Shown in pieces: positions 6,188 to 12,288 of a stretch of 25,340 nt of DNA (position 1 is the first letter of the stretch; each line of letters opens with the position of its first letter). Under the pieces are notes generated by a model. The model made no database searches. It was not told the DNA's origin and worked only from the letters and a program-made list of their open reading frames with translations. Source of the DNA: a virus; IMG/VR virus record IMGVR_UViG_3300042445_000981, positions 1 to 25,340 of that record; one strand, written 5' to 3'. A program made the translations under genes and the position numbers.

Positions 6188-6346
6188 ATGGATAAGTATG
6201 ACAAAATAGATTTAATTCATAGCGAATTAAATGCAGAATACAATGACAGCATAATGGCTGACTATGCATTACTTGGTACACTAAAAGCAGTAGTGACTAT
6301 TGAACAATTAGATAAGTTAATTAAAATGAGAGGTTGGAATAAATAA
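6188..6346 (+). CDS. Hypothetical 52-residue helical protein
   Basis: Encodes MDKYDKIDLIHSELNAEYND, SIMADYALLGTLKAVVTIEQ, LDKLIKMRGWNK. It starts directly after the preceding TAA behind GAAAGGAAAT and ends in TAATG shared with the next start. It looks like two or three amphipathic helices, acidic at the N-terminus and basic at the C-terminus. No family was recognised. Confidence 0.6.
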   Translation: MDKYDKIDLIHSELNAEYNDSIMADYALLGTLKAVVTIEQLDKLIKMRGWNK

Positions 6347-6456
6347 TGAGTTTAGTATGTTGGAGATGTGAAACAGAAATTCCTATGAATACCCCTGTGC
6401 ATGATAACAAATATGCCCTTTGCTATGATTGTGCTATGGATAAGGTTATGGCATGA
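6346..6456 (+). CDS. 36-residue zinc-knuckle protein
   Basis: Encodes MSLVCWRCETEIPMNTPVHD and NKYALCYDCAMDKVMA. CWRC and CYDC pairs 17 residues apart form a classic small zinc ribbon. It is coupled at both ends (TAATG before, ATGA after), first of three consecutive CxxC micro-proteins in this operon. Likely a protein- or nucleic-acid-binding adaptor. Confidence 0.65.
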   Translation: MSLVCWRCETEIPMNTPVHDNKYALCYDCAMDKVMA

Positions 6457-6578
6457 AAGGTATCAAGTGTTTATTCTGTGATGAATATAATGTGGCACGC
6501 AATATAGATAAAGATTGGTTTCTATGTCTGTCATGTGGACTAGACTATGAATTGGAAAAGGAGAAAATAAATGGCTAA
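6453..6578 (+). CDS. 41-residue zinc-ribbon protein
   Basis: Encodes MKGIKCLFCDEYNVARNIDK, DWFLCLSCGLDYELEKEKING. CLFC and CLSC pairs lie 15 residues apart. The start overlaps the previous stop (ATGA), and the 3' end overlaps the next gene, supplying its GGAGAAA ribosome site. Another adaptor-like zinc protein. Confidence 0.65.
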   Translation: MKGIKCLFCDEYNVARNIDKDWFLCLSCGLDYELEKEKING

Positions 6579-6720
6579 TTGGTCAAAATGCGAAATATGT
6601 AATAACGATAAAAAATTCTTTCAAGTAGTGTGTGAGGTGTGTTGGTCAAGAAAAGAACACCCTGCCTACTATGATAAGATAAGCGAAATAGAAAATAGAA
6701 AGGAATACCAAAGTGTCTAA
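6571..6720 (+). CDS. 49-residue zinc-ribbon protein
   Basis: Encodes MANWSKCEICNNDKKFFQVV, CEVCWSRKEHPAYYDKISEI, ENRKEYQSV. CEIC and CEVC pairs are only 10 residues apart, followed by a charged helix. Ribosome site GGAGAAAATAA precedes the ATG. The last codons overlap the GTG start of the next gene. Confidence 0.65.
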   Translation: MANWSKCEICNNDKKFFQVVCEVCWSRKEHPAYYDKISEIENRKEYQSV

Positions 6721-6958
6721 TTCAACACAACTATGGTGGGCAGGAGAGACAACACAATTTGGCGACATGCAAAAATTCTATGATGTTAATTTGTGGACTA
6801 TGGAAAGTAAAGACGGCTCTTATGCTAGTGTAATCCTTGACGGCGAAATGATAAAAAGTTGGCGTTGTGATGGTGCATGGGACTTGGCTAGAAAATTAGC
6901 AGAGTCTCACTTACTTAAAAGAGAACAACTAGAACAAGAGGGTTGGGTGACAGACTAA
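6713..6958 (+). CDS. Hypothetical 81-residue protein, GTG start
   Basis: It begins at GTG (MSNSTQLWWAGETTQFGDMQ) after AAAGGA about 6 bases upstream, overlapping the previous stop. Trp-rich, compact alpha/beta pattern; no family was recognised. The C-terminus QEGWVTD and its DNA recur at the end of the next gene, 194 bp downstream. Ends in TAATG. Confidence 0.65.
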   Translation: MSNSTQLWWAGETTQFGDMQKFYDVNLWTMESKDGSYASVILDGEMIKSWRCDGAWDLARKLAESHLLKREQLEQEGWVTD

Positions 6959-7152
6959 TGAATACATATTCAGAAGATAACGATTGCCCTAAGTGTAATC
7001 ATAAAGGTGAAATTATCTTTCATCAATATGTAAATAGTTTCTCTTGTCAATGGTGTGGGTTTTGGTGGGACTTTGGTGTTGATATTGAAAAATTAACAAA
7101 TTTATTGAATAATCATAATATCAAAAGACAAGAGGGTTGGGTAACTAACTAA
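6958..7152 (+). CDS. 64-residue zinc-ribbon protein
   Basis: Encodes MNTYSEDNDCPKCNHKGEII followed by FHQYVNSFSCQWCGFWWDFG. CPKC and CQWCG pairs 16 residues apart are a textbook zinc ribbon, followed by a helical tail ending QEGWVTN. The ATG at 6958 overlaps the previous TAA; a TTG at 6943 in frame is a less likely start. A transcription-factor or DNA-binding adaptor role is possible. Confidence 0.68.
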   Translation: MNTYSEDNDCPKCNHKGEIIFHQYVNSFSCQWCGFWWDFGVDIEKLTNLLNNHNIKRQEGWVTN

Positions 7153-7259
7153 TGGCTACTTGCGATATTTGTAAAACTAAGATAAACTATGACGAAGACG
7201 GAGGACATATTTATCCTGACAACAGCGTATTGTGTCCACCTTGCGAGGGAGAACAATGA
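7152..7259 (+). CDS. 35-residue zinc-knuckle protein
   Basis: Encodes MATCDICKTKINYDEDGGHI and YPDNSVLCPPCEGEQ. CDIC and CPPC pairs, 17 residues apart. The start overlaps TAATG and the end overlaps the next start in ATGA. The very acidic middle argues for protein rather than DNA contact. Confidence 0.62.
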   Translation: MATCDICKTKINYDEDGGHIYPDNSVLCPPCEGEQ

Positions 7260-7459
7260 AGCCACAATGGTTAGCACACTTAGAAACAGCAAGAGACAAA
7301 ATACTAGTAGCACAAAGTTGTTTAGATGAAACAGCGTATTTTGCTGAATTATCTGAAAGCACAAAAGAACAACTATTGCGATTGTCAGAGCATTGTAGTA
7401 AGATGACAATGCACTTAAACGCACTAACAAAACTAGAAAAGGAGAAAGCAAATGTCTGA
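7256..7459 (+). CDS. Hypothetical 67-residue helical protein
   Basis: Starts MKPQWLAHLETARDKILVAQ at the ATGA junction; a longer in-frame TTG start at 7232 lacks a signal. Heptad-like Leu spacing through LSESTKEQLLRLSEHCSKMT suggests a coiled coil or helical hairpin. The last codons contain GGAGAAAGC, the ribosome site of the next gene. Confidence 0.62.
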   Translation: MKPQWLAHLETARDKILVAQSCLDETAYFAELSESTKEQLLRLSEHCSKMTMHLNALTKLEKEKANV

Positions 7460-7610
7460 CCCAAGATTTCTAATGGCAGAGACTTATACAATACTAAAAG
7501 GAAATTCTAAACTAGAAGACGCCTTTAGCGAAGAAATAAATAAAGTTAATTCACCAGAAGAAGCGATTGAAGTTTGTTTCAAGTATCAAGAGTTGGTGAC
7601 AAATGCCTAA
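7452..7610 (+). CDS. Hypothetical 52-residue protein
   Basis: Encodes MSDPRFLMAETYTILKGNSK, LEDAFSEEINKVNSPEEAIE, VCFKYQELVTNA. It overlaps both neighbours by 8 bp. Acidic and helical; no family was recognised. Support comes from the tight gene packing and the GGAGAAAGC site. Confidence 0.6.
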   Translation: MSDPRFLMAETYTILKGNSKLEDAFSEEINKVNSPEEAIEVCFKYQELVTNA

Positions 7611-7869
7611 AAAACCAATACATAAAATGGTTGATGAAGTATTTGATAAAGATATAACACAAGACTTAATAGATGAACTAGCAGAGGAAAAAACCTTTAT
7701 AGTTAATACATTGAGAAAGTTTGTTGAGTCTGATGAAATGTGGGCACAACTAGCAGATAACAGGGAAGCCAGACATAATTTCCTAATCAACCTGCAAATG
7801 CTATTCTTAAACGATATAGAAAACCAGACACTAATTGAACTAGCAACTACCAAATGGGGGAACGACTAA
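7603..7869 (+). CDS. Hypothetical 88-residue acidic helical protein
   Basis: Starts MPKKPIHKMVDEVFDKDITQ. The basic N-terminus is followed by long acidic helices. It overlaps the previous gene by 8 bp and the next by one base (TAATG). A long minus-strand frame at 7551-7853 is its shadow. Function unknown. Confidence 0.62.
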   Translation: MPKKPIHKMVDEVFDKDITQDLIDELAEEKTFIVNTLRKFVESDEMWAQLADNREARHNFLINLQMLFLNDIENQTLIELATTKWGND

Positions 7870-7946
7870 TGCTTAAAATAGTCCTCATTGGTATAGCATT
7901 GTATGTGTTAACTATATATCTTAATAGATATGATAAGGAGTTATAA
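7869..7946 (+). CDS. 25-residue single-span membrane peptide
   Basis: Encodes MLKIVLIGIALYVLTIYLNR and YDKEL. One hydrophobic span with a charged C-terminus. It starts at TAATG, and its last codons contain AAGGAG, the ribosome site of the following gene. It may exist mainly to couple translation, but the clean transmembrane pattern suggests a real product. Confidence 0.5.
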   Translation: MLKIVLIGIALYVLTIYLNRYDKEL

Positions 7947-7947
7947 A

Positions 7948-8181
7948 ATGTCTGCTAAAATAAAAAGCATGGAACTCATACACGCTGATATTTTATACCC
8001 TGACCAACTTATGCCTAATGACATAATCAAAGTAGAAAATGATTTACTAACGATTGTGTCAGTAGAAGATACTGAAACAGGTTACAAGATAAAAACACTA
8101 AATGAATTTGGTGAACAAGATTTTATTGAAACAGATAATGAAACTAAATTTGATTTATTTGTTTTTGTTGGCAACGACTGA
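7948..8181 (+). CDS. Hypothetical 77-residue beta-rich protein
   Basis: Starts MSAKIKSMELIHADILYPDQ behind AAGGAGTTATAAA. Strand-rich pattern (DIIKVENDLLTIVSVEDTET) like a small SH3/KOW-type barrel, but no named family was recognised. Last gene of the 6059-8181 operon. Confidence 0.62.
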   Translation: MSAKIKSMELIHADILYPDQLMPNDIIKVENDLLTIVSVEDTETGYKIKTLNEFGEQDFIETDNETKFDLFVFVGND

Positions 8182-8188
8182 GGATCCA

Positions 8189-8276
8189 CGCCCGAGCCAT
8201 CCACAACTTATCCACAGGCTTTACGTACGACACACTACCCCCCCTGCTTGACCCTGTCAGTCTAATATGATATATT
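8189..8276 (+). promoter_or_regulatory. Intergenic cassette and promoter for the 8283 operon
   Basis: In order: CGCCCGAGC (8189-8197), a perfect DnaA box TTATCCACA (8208-8216), TTTACGTACGACAC (8220-8233), a C-run (8238-8244), -35 TTGACC (8248-8253), a 17-bp spacer containing GTCAG, and -10 TATATT (8271-8276). The ATG follows exactly 6 bp later, so the mRNA would be leaderless. This is the cleanest example of the repeated intergenic cassette. Confidence 0.65.
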
Positions 8277-8282
8277 TATTCT

Positions 8283-8420
8283 ATGTTCAATTATTTCCAA
8301 AAACCTAAAGAGCAGATTAGGCGTATTCAAGAATTGCGTAGGTCTGGTGCTAGTACCCCTATGCCTAATAAAAAAAAGTATTCAAGAAAAAATAAACACA
8401 AAGGAAAAGAAAATGAATAA
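8283..8420 (+). CDS. 45-residue very basic protein
   Basis: Encodes MFNYFQKPKEQIRRIQELRR, SGASTPMPNKKKYSRKNKHK, GKENE. A basic helix followed by a Lys/Arg-rich tail suggests nucleic-acid binding. It is predicted leaderless from its promoter. Its end overlaps the GP88-like gene by 8 bp and carries that gene's ribosome site (AAAGGAAAAG). Confidence 0.6.
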   Translation: MFNYFQKPKEQIRRIQELRRSGASTPMPNKKKYSRKNKHKGKENE

Positions 8421-9135
8421 GTTAAAACGCTCACACGATAGAAAAGTTACTAACCTAGTTAATAATGCTGGTAATGGTAGTTTAATTCAAAATACATTTG
8501 GTCTACCTGCAGGAAAAAATTATTCATGCCCTAGTGCTACATCCATATGTGAGAAAGTATGTTATGCAGGAAAACTAGAAAAATTATACAAGGCTGTCAA
8601 GGCTAACCTATTGCATAATTGGGAATTACTTAAAGACGCTGATAGAATAACTATGTTCGATTTATTGTCAGACATGGTAGCAGATTTCAAAAAAGATTGT
8701 GTTAAGCGTAATGCTGAAATGTTATTTCGTATTCACTGGGATGGCGATTTCTTCAATGAGGAATACACACACGCATGGCGTTCAGTTATTGAGGAACAAC
8801 CTGACATAAAATTTTGGGTATATACAAGAGTAAAGTCTGCTGCTTTAATTCTAAAAGACTTACCTAATCTAAGTTTATATTATTCTACAGATAGTGAAAA
8901 TACAGATAATGCTAAAGTATTATCCGTTGAGCATGGAATTAAATTAGCATATCTTGCAGATACATTCGCAATGGGTAAGGAACAACTACTTAACTTAGTT
9001 AATGCTAAAGGTGTTCCATGTCCAGAAAATAATAAAAAAATTCCTCTTATTGACAAAGGTGGCAGTGCATGTGTAAAATGTAGTCAATGTGTAGTTGGAA
9101 GGAATAATATTTTGTTCAGTGCAACTAAAAAATGA
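8413..9135 (+). CDS. GP88-like protein, conserved actinophage family
   Basis: A 240-residue protein recognised as similar to the GP88 family first named from mycobacteriophages; its biochemical role is unknown. Features: NLVNNAGNGSLIQNTFGLPA near the N-terminus, a Cys motif C39-x6-C46-x3-C50 (SCPSATSICEKVCYAGK), FRIHWDGDFF (105-114), FWVYTRV, and a C-terminal set C203, C220, C223, C226 (CVKCSQC). Two Cys clusters suggest a bound metal or Fe-S centre. The start at 8413 is preceded by AAAGGAAAAG; an in-frame extension to 8347 has no signal and overlaps the basic gene. It ends in ATGA with a tiny membrane peptide. Confidence 0.75.
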   Translation: MNKLKRSHDRKVTNLVNNAGNGSLIQNTFGLPAGKNYSCPSATSICEKVCYAGKLEKLYKAVKANLLHNWELLKDADRITMFDLLSDMVADFKKDCVKRNAEMLFRIHWDGDFFNEEYTHAWRSVIEEQPDIKFWVYTRVKSAALILKDLPNLSLYYSTDSENTDNAKVLSVEHGIKLAYLADTFAMGKEQLLNLVNAKGVPCPENNKKIPLIDKGGSACVKCSQCVVGRNNILFSATKK

Positions 9136-9188
9136 AATTAGTTTATTTTATTGCCTGGTGTTTATTTTGTTTATTCCTGGTTCAGTGA
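9132..9188 (+). CDS. 18-residue hydrophobic peptide
   Basis: ATG overlaps the GP88 stop (ATGA); encodes MKLVYFIAWCLFCLFLVQ. A possible membrane peptide or leader-like product. Without conservation data it may be a by-product of coupling. Confidence 0.35.
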   Translation: MKLVYFIAWCLFCLFLVQ

Positions 9189-9201
9189 TCTGCTAAAGGG
9201 C

Positions 9202-9325
9202 TGCCCGAGCCGCAGGCGTATCCTATCACATTATTAAGGTGCTTGTCAACCCCCCCCTGTGTGAGATGTATCACAAAAAAAATATCAAAATATCACTTGC
9301 AAATGTCAGATAAAAATGTTAGTAT
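9202..9325 (+). promoter_or_regulatory. Promoter region with a CRP/GlxR-like site for the 9354 gene
   Basis: TGCCCGAGC at 9202-9210, a TTGTCAACCCCCCCC block (9243-9257), then a perfect palindrome TGTGA-N6-TCACA at 9260-9275. The core promoter is -35 TTGCAA (9297-9302), a 17-bp spacer with GTCAG, and extended -10 TG-T-TAGTAT (9320-9325). The palindrome centre lies about 64 bp upstream of the expected start, near the usual class I activator distance. It matches the cAMP-receptor consensus TGTGA-N6-TCACA. Confidence 0.6.
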
Positions 9326-9353
9326 TAAATACAACAACAATTAAGGAGAAAAT

Positions 9354-9521
9354 ATGTCAGTAGCAGTTGCAGATTTTAAGGTGGGCGATAAGTTCGTTAC
9401 ACAAAAATCAAAAGCAGAAGGAATTATCACAGAGTTAATTCCACAACCAAATGGCAATATCCGTGTAAAACTTGATGTTAATGGTCAAACACGATATACT
9501 ACTTGGACAGCAAAGAAATAA
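9354..9521 (+). CDS. 55-residue beta-barrel-like small protein
   Basis: Encodes MSVAVADFKVGDKFVTQKSK, AEGIITELIPQPNGNIRVKL, DVNGQTRYTTWTAKK. FKVGDKF followed by strand-turn-strand is typical of small SH3/KOW-like barrels. AAGGAG stands at good spacing. It is monocistronic: its own promoter upstream and a terminator hairpin right after, suggesting high, tuned expression. Binding partner unknown. Confidence 0.68.
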   Translation: MSVAVADFKVGDKFVTQKSKAEGIITELIPQPNGNIRVKLDVNGQTRYTTWTAKK

Positions 9522-9533
9522 ATAAGTTTGATT

Positions 9534-9554
9534 GGGGGCTACCCTGCCCCCTTT
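9534..9554 (+). terminator. Hairpin terminator after the 9354 gene
   Basis: Perfect stem GGGGGC/GCCCCC with a 6-base loop (TACCCT), followed by TTTCATT. Strong stem, short T-run. It ends 43 bp before the next ATG. Confidence 0.6.
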
Positions 9555-9593
9555 CATTAGTAATATCCCCCTACAAAACAAAGGAAAAGAAAA

Positions 9594-10049
9594 ATGGCAA
9601 AAGCAATAAATGTTAAAGTAGCCAGAACTAAGGTTATCAAAGCATTAGAAATAAAAGTAGAAGAAATGAAAAACCAACAAATGAACTTTGATTTAGCATA
9701 CGCTAAGTTTGAGTCAGACTACGCTGAGTGGAAAAACAAAGTAGCCCAGATTGCTTATGCTCATCTTGACTCAGTAAAAGATAAGCAAAAGACTATTTCT
9801 GTTAGAAATGCTTGGCACAATGACGACAATATCAGAGTTGATGTTGAAGTAGAAGTTCCAAAAGACAAACTACCAGCAGAACCAGAGTCACCAAAAAATC
9901 CTTTCCAATCACAAGGATATGGTCGCAACTATATTGGTGGCTTTGAGGACAGACTTGCAGAAATACAAAATGCAATTCGTGTTCTTAGCATGTCAGATGA
10001 GGAAGTAGTTTCAACCTCTACCTACCAATCTGTAAGTAGATACTTATAG
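9594..10049 (+). CDS. Hypothetical 151-residue coiled-coil protein
   Basis: Starts MAKAINVKVARTKVIKALEI behind AAAGGAAAAG. Residues 10-60 are a charged coiled coil. They are followed by a beta segment (KTISVRNAW then VDVEVEVP), a Pro-rich linker (PAEPESPKNPF), and a helical C-terminus ending SVSRYL. The layout resembles early actinophage proteins of unknown function that are made at high level. No enzyme motif. Confidence 0.7.
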   Translation: MAKAINVKVARTKVIKALEIKVEEMKNQQMNFDLAYAKFESDYAEWKNKVAQIAYAHLDSVKDKQKTISVRNAWHNDDNIRVDVEVEVPKDKLPAEPESPKNPFQSQGYGRNYIGGFEDRLAEIQNAIRVLSMSDEEVVSTSTYQSVSRYL

Positions 10050-10059
10050 ATTTGGCATA

Positions 10060-10095
10060 ACCATACACATGGATATTATTTCCATATACATGGTA
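10060..10095. repeat. Imperfect inverted repeat after the 9594 gene
   Basis: ACCATACACATGGA and TCCATATACATGGT flank TATTATT: ACCAT/ATGGT and ATGGA/TCCAT pair, with four mismatched bases in the middle of each arm. Possible terminator or processing stem for the upstream gene. Confidence 0.4.
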
Positions 10096-10103
10096 GCCAA
10101 AGG

Positions 10104-10168
10104 CAAGAGTCAGGGCTTGCAAATCGCCTAGCCCCCACTCTTGACAAACCCCTGAGCATGGGTATAAA
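10104..10168 (+). promoter_or_regulatory. Hairpin fused to the promoter of the 10204 gene
   Basis: Stem CAAGAGT (10104-10110) / ACTCTTG (10137-10143) plus inner stem GGGCT (10113-10117) / AGCCC (10130-10134). The 3' arm contains the first three bases of the -35 TTGACA (10141-10146). -10 TATAAA (10163-10168) follows after 16 bp. The structure could end upstream transcripts or be a site for a regulator of this promoter. Confidence 0.55.
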
Positions 10169-10203
10169 CTGCTCTAATACCCCCTAAAATGAAAGGAAGT
10201 AAA

Positions 10204-10644
10204 ATGGGACTAGATATGTATATTAACGCTAGACAACTATCGTCTAGAGATTATTTTAGACCTGAACTATTTAATAAATTAGTTCAAGAATTACCTTTTG
10301 ATGTTAAAGATTTTGCAACGCTAGAAGTGCAGGTAGCCTACTGGAGAAAAGCAAATCAGATTCATGCGTGGTTCGTAAAGCATGTACAAAATGGAAAAGA
10401 CGATTGCCAAGAATACTATGTAACACGAGACCAACTACGGTTATTATTAGATAATTGTAAGATAGTTTTAATGAATAGAGAAGAGGCTCAAAACCTATTG
10501 CCTGTTCAAGAGGGATTCTTCTTTGGTAACTATGACTATAATGAATACTATTTTTCAGATATTCAAGACACTATTGACCAACTTGAGTCAATACTAAAAG
10601 ATGTACCAGCAGACTGGGAACTTAGGTATCAGTCTAGTTGGTAA
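10204..10644 (+). CDS. MGLDMY-family conserved phage protein
   Basis: A 146-residue protein starting MGLDMYINARQLSSRDYF. It contains VAYWRKANQIHAWFVKHVQN, DDCQEYYVTRDQLRLLLDN, LPVQEGFFFGNYDYNEYYF and the end WELRYQSSW. This order (MGLDMY, YWRKAN-IH-WF, GFFFG-YDY, YQSSW) is a recognisable family found in many phages and some bacteria; its function is unknown to me. The start at 10204 was chosen for AAAGGAAG and because the family begins MGLDMY. Confidence 0.78.
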   Translation: MGLDMYINARQLSSRDYFRPELFNKLVQELPFDVKDFATLEVQVAYWRKANQIHAWFVKHVQNGKDDCQEYYVTRDQLRLLLDNCKIVLMNREEAQNLLPVQEGFFFGNYDYNEYYFSDIQDTIDQLESILKDVPADWELRYQSSW

Positions 10645-10673
10645 TGCAATACCCCTACAACAAAAGGAAAAGA

Positions 10674-10856
10674 ATGAAGAAAGCAACAAAACCAAAAGCA
10701 AGAATGTACAAGATAGGCGATTGGTACACTAGTAACAAAGCAGGCGTAGTTGGACAGATTGAAAAAATCACACCTCTTCGTCCTAACCTAACTCGTGTTG
10801 CTATTCGTACACCATTCAACGAATATAGATTGCTAACAGTTAAAGTGACTGCTTAG
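10674..10856 (+). CDS. 60-residue basic barrel-like protein
   Basis: Encodes MKKATKPKARMYKIGDWYTS, NKAGVVGQIEKITPLRPNLT, RVAIRTPFNEYRLLTVKVTA. A basic N-terminus precedes a strand-rich domain (YKIGDWYTSNKAGVVGQIEKI) like small KOW/SH3 barrels and similar in style to the 9354 product. The ATG at 10674 follows AAAAGGAAAAG; an in-frame extension to 10638 has no signal. Possible nucleic-acid binding. Confidence 0.66.
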   Translation: MKKATKPKARMYKIGDWYTSNKAGVVGQIEKITPLRPNLTRVAIRTPFNEYRLLTVKVTA

Positions 10857-10871
10857 TTAATTAGATGTGGT

Positions 10872-10914
10872 GGGGGTTGGTTTGAACTGTGTAATCACCT
10901 AGGTTCCAACCCTC
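10872..10914 (+). terminator. Stem-loop after the 10674 gene
   Basis: GGGTTGG (10874-10880) pairs with CCAACCC (10906-10912); an alternative inner stem is GAAC/GTTC. The loop is about 15-25 bases and no T-run follows. Probably a terminator or 3'-end stabiliser for the operon. Confidence 0.45.
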
Positions 10915-11123
10915 ATCCAAAGCAGCGAGGATCTTAGAATTCAGCGGTACCGTCGATCATTTTGATAGGGGATATCAAAAAACCTGGCTACGTTTTAAAA
11001 CTGGCCCTCACGCCCGAGCAGCCTGTGGATAACCTGTTAGTTACGATGAAACACCAGACCCCCCCTTAATTGACATTGTCAGAGCAAAATGGTATAGTTA
11101 AGTTAATCAAACAAAATAAGGAG
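10915..11123 (+). promoter_or_regulatory. Intergenic cassette and strong promoter for the DUF932 gene
   Basis: No gene is seen. CGCCCGAGC at 11011-11019, DnaA box TGTGGATAA at 11024-11032, TTACGATGAAACACC (degenerate TTACGTACGACAC), a C-run at 11059-11065, -35 TTGACA (11070-11075), a 17-bp spacer with GTCAG, -10 TATAGT (11093-11098), then AAGGAG (11118-11123). The core promoter is near consensus, so DUF932 is likely strongly expressed. Confidence 0.68.
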
Positions 11124-11129
11124 ATATAA

Positions 11130-12146
11130 ATGGCACATGAACTAGAAGAACAAAATGGCACAGCGTCATTCGCTTCATTCCGTGAACCAGCATGGCATGG
11201 ACTAGGCACTGTATTCACAGAAGAAAAAAACACAACAGAAATGTTGCAAGCAGCAAACCTAGATAACTGGAATGTTAGACTAGAAGAAATGAATATCCCT
11301 AATCACTTAAGTTGTGATAAGAATTATTCTTATGTGGTTAGAACAAACCCTACTAACCAAACCCAGACAGACGTGCTAGGCGTAGTTGGTGAAAGATATG
11401 TTCCACTACAAAATGAGGACTTATTCTCATTTGGTGATAACATTCTTGATGGTGGTGGACGTTGGGAAACTGCTGGTGCGATTCGTGGTGGTCGTGTAGT
11501 ATTTGGCTCATTAGCATTAGAGCGTGAAACTATCTTAGACCCTAATGGCGTGGCAGATAAAGTAAAAACATATTTACTAATCAACACAAGCCATGATGGT
11601 TCAGTAGCGATTCAAGCAAGCATAACACCTGTTCGTGTTGTGTGTGCTAATACTCTAAACCTTGCATTGGGTGGTATTCGTAAAAAGAATGGTATCAAAC
11701 AATCATTCAAGATTCGTCACACTCAAACTGCTAATGGTAAAGTGCAAATTGCAAGAGAGACTCTAGGTCTTGCAAATAAATACATGGACGCATTTGATAC
11801 AATGGCTCATGCTATGATTGCTCAAGAAGTTACAGCAAAACAATTTAACGATATTTTGCTAACTGCTTATCCAAAACCAGAATTGGATAAAAAGGCAAGT
11901 GTTACTAAGTGGACTAATAAAATAGATTCACTCAATGACATTTACACTGGCGAGTTCAATAACATGATTGCTGGTACTGCTTGGGGTGCTTTCAATGCCC
12001 TGACAGAAAGACTAGATTGGTATCGTTCTGCTCGTGGTGAAAACACAGAGAACATGCTAATTGGTGCAAGTGGATTTGACCCTGCTATCAACGCAGAGAA
12101 GAATCGTTTGCTAAAAGTTGTGCAAGATGTAATGCAAATTGCATAA
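11130..12146 (+). CDS. DUF932 / TIGR03299-like phage/plasmid protein
   Basis: A 338-residue protein. It has hallmarks of this family: PAWHGLGTVF (20-29), YVVRTNPTNQ, DVLGVVGERYVPLQNEDLFSF, GGRWETAGAIRGGRVVFGSL and TPVRVVCANTLNLALGG. The family occurs in phages, plasmids and some bacterial genomes, and its role is not established. Length is close to the family's usual 300-350. It is monocistronic: cassette and near-consensus promoter in front, small hairpins and a tRNA gene behind. Minus-strand frames at 11330-11587 and 11942-12202 are shadows. Confidence 0.85.
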   Translation: MAHELEEQNGTASFASFREPAWHGLGTVFTEEKNTTEMLQAANLDNWNVRLEEMNIPNHLSCDKNYSYVVRTNPTNQTQTDVLGVVGERYVPLQNEDLFSFGDNILDGGGRWETAGAIRGGRVVFGSLALERETILDPNGVADKVKTYLLINTSHDGSVAIQASITPVRVVCANTLNLALGGIRKKNGIKQSFKIRHTQTANGKVQIARETLGLANKYMDAFDTMAHAMIAQEVTAKQFNDILLTAYPKPELDKKASVTKWTNKIDSLNDIYTGEFNNMIAGTAWGAFNALTERLDWYRSARGENTENMLIGASGFDPAINAEKNRLLKVVQDVMQIA

Positions 12147-12153
12147 TTAAAAA

Positions 12154-12199
12154 TTGTCAATAAAAGACAACTGACCTGGACATGTCTGAGGAAACTGTC
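12154..12199 (+). terminator. Two short hairpins between DUF932 and tRNA-Asp
   Basis: TTGTC/GACAA around AATAAAA (about 12154-12170) and TGGACA/TGTCCA around a 12-base loop containing GAGGAAA (about 12177-12200). Neither has a T-run. They could shape tRNA processing or end the mRNA. Confidence 0.3.
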
Positions 12200-12214
12200 C
12201 ACCTGGTCCTGTAG

Positions 12215-12278
12215 TTCAGTTGGTTAGAACGCTACCCTGTCACGGTAGAGGTCGACGGTTCAAGTCCGTTCAGGATCG
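12215..12278 (+). tRNA. tRNA-Asp (anticodon GTC)
   Basis: A full cloverleaf can be drawn: acceptor GGTCCTG/CAGGATC, D stem GTTC/GAAC, anticodon stem CTACC/GGTAG with loop CTGTCAC, and T stem GACGG/CCGTT with loop TTCAAGT. Discriminator G73 matches Asp tRNAs. The 3' end continues CA rather than CCA, so CCA would be added by an enzyme. No separate promoter is seen, so it may be co-transcribed with DUF932 and processed. Phage tRNAs often support codons common in phage genes; GAY (Asp) is frequent here. Confidence 0.93.
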
Positions 12279-12288
12279 CAAAGAAAAA

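Noticed and set aside
7149-7853. Several minus-strand frames of about 100 residues opposite the small plus genes
   Set aside because: They overlap tightly packed, ribosome-site-bearing plus genes and have shadow-like Ser/Leu/Cys composition.
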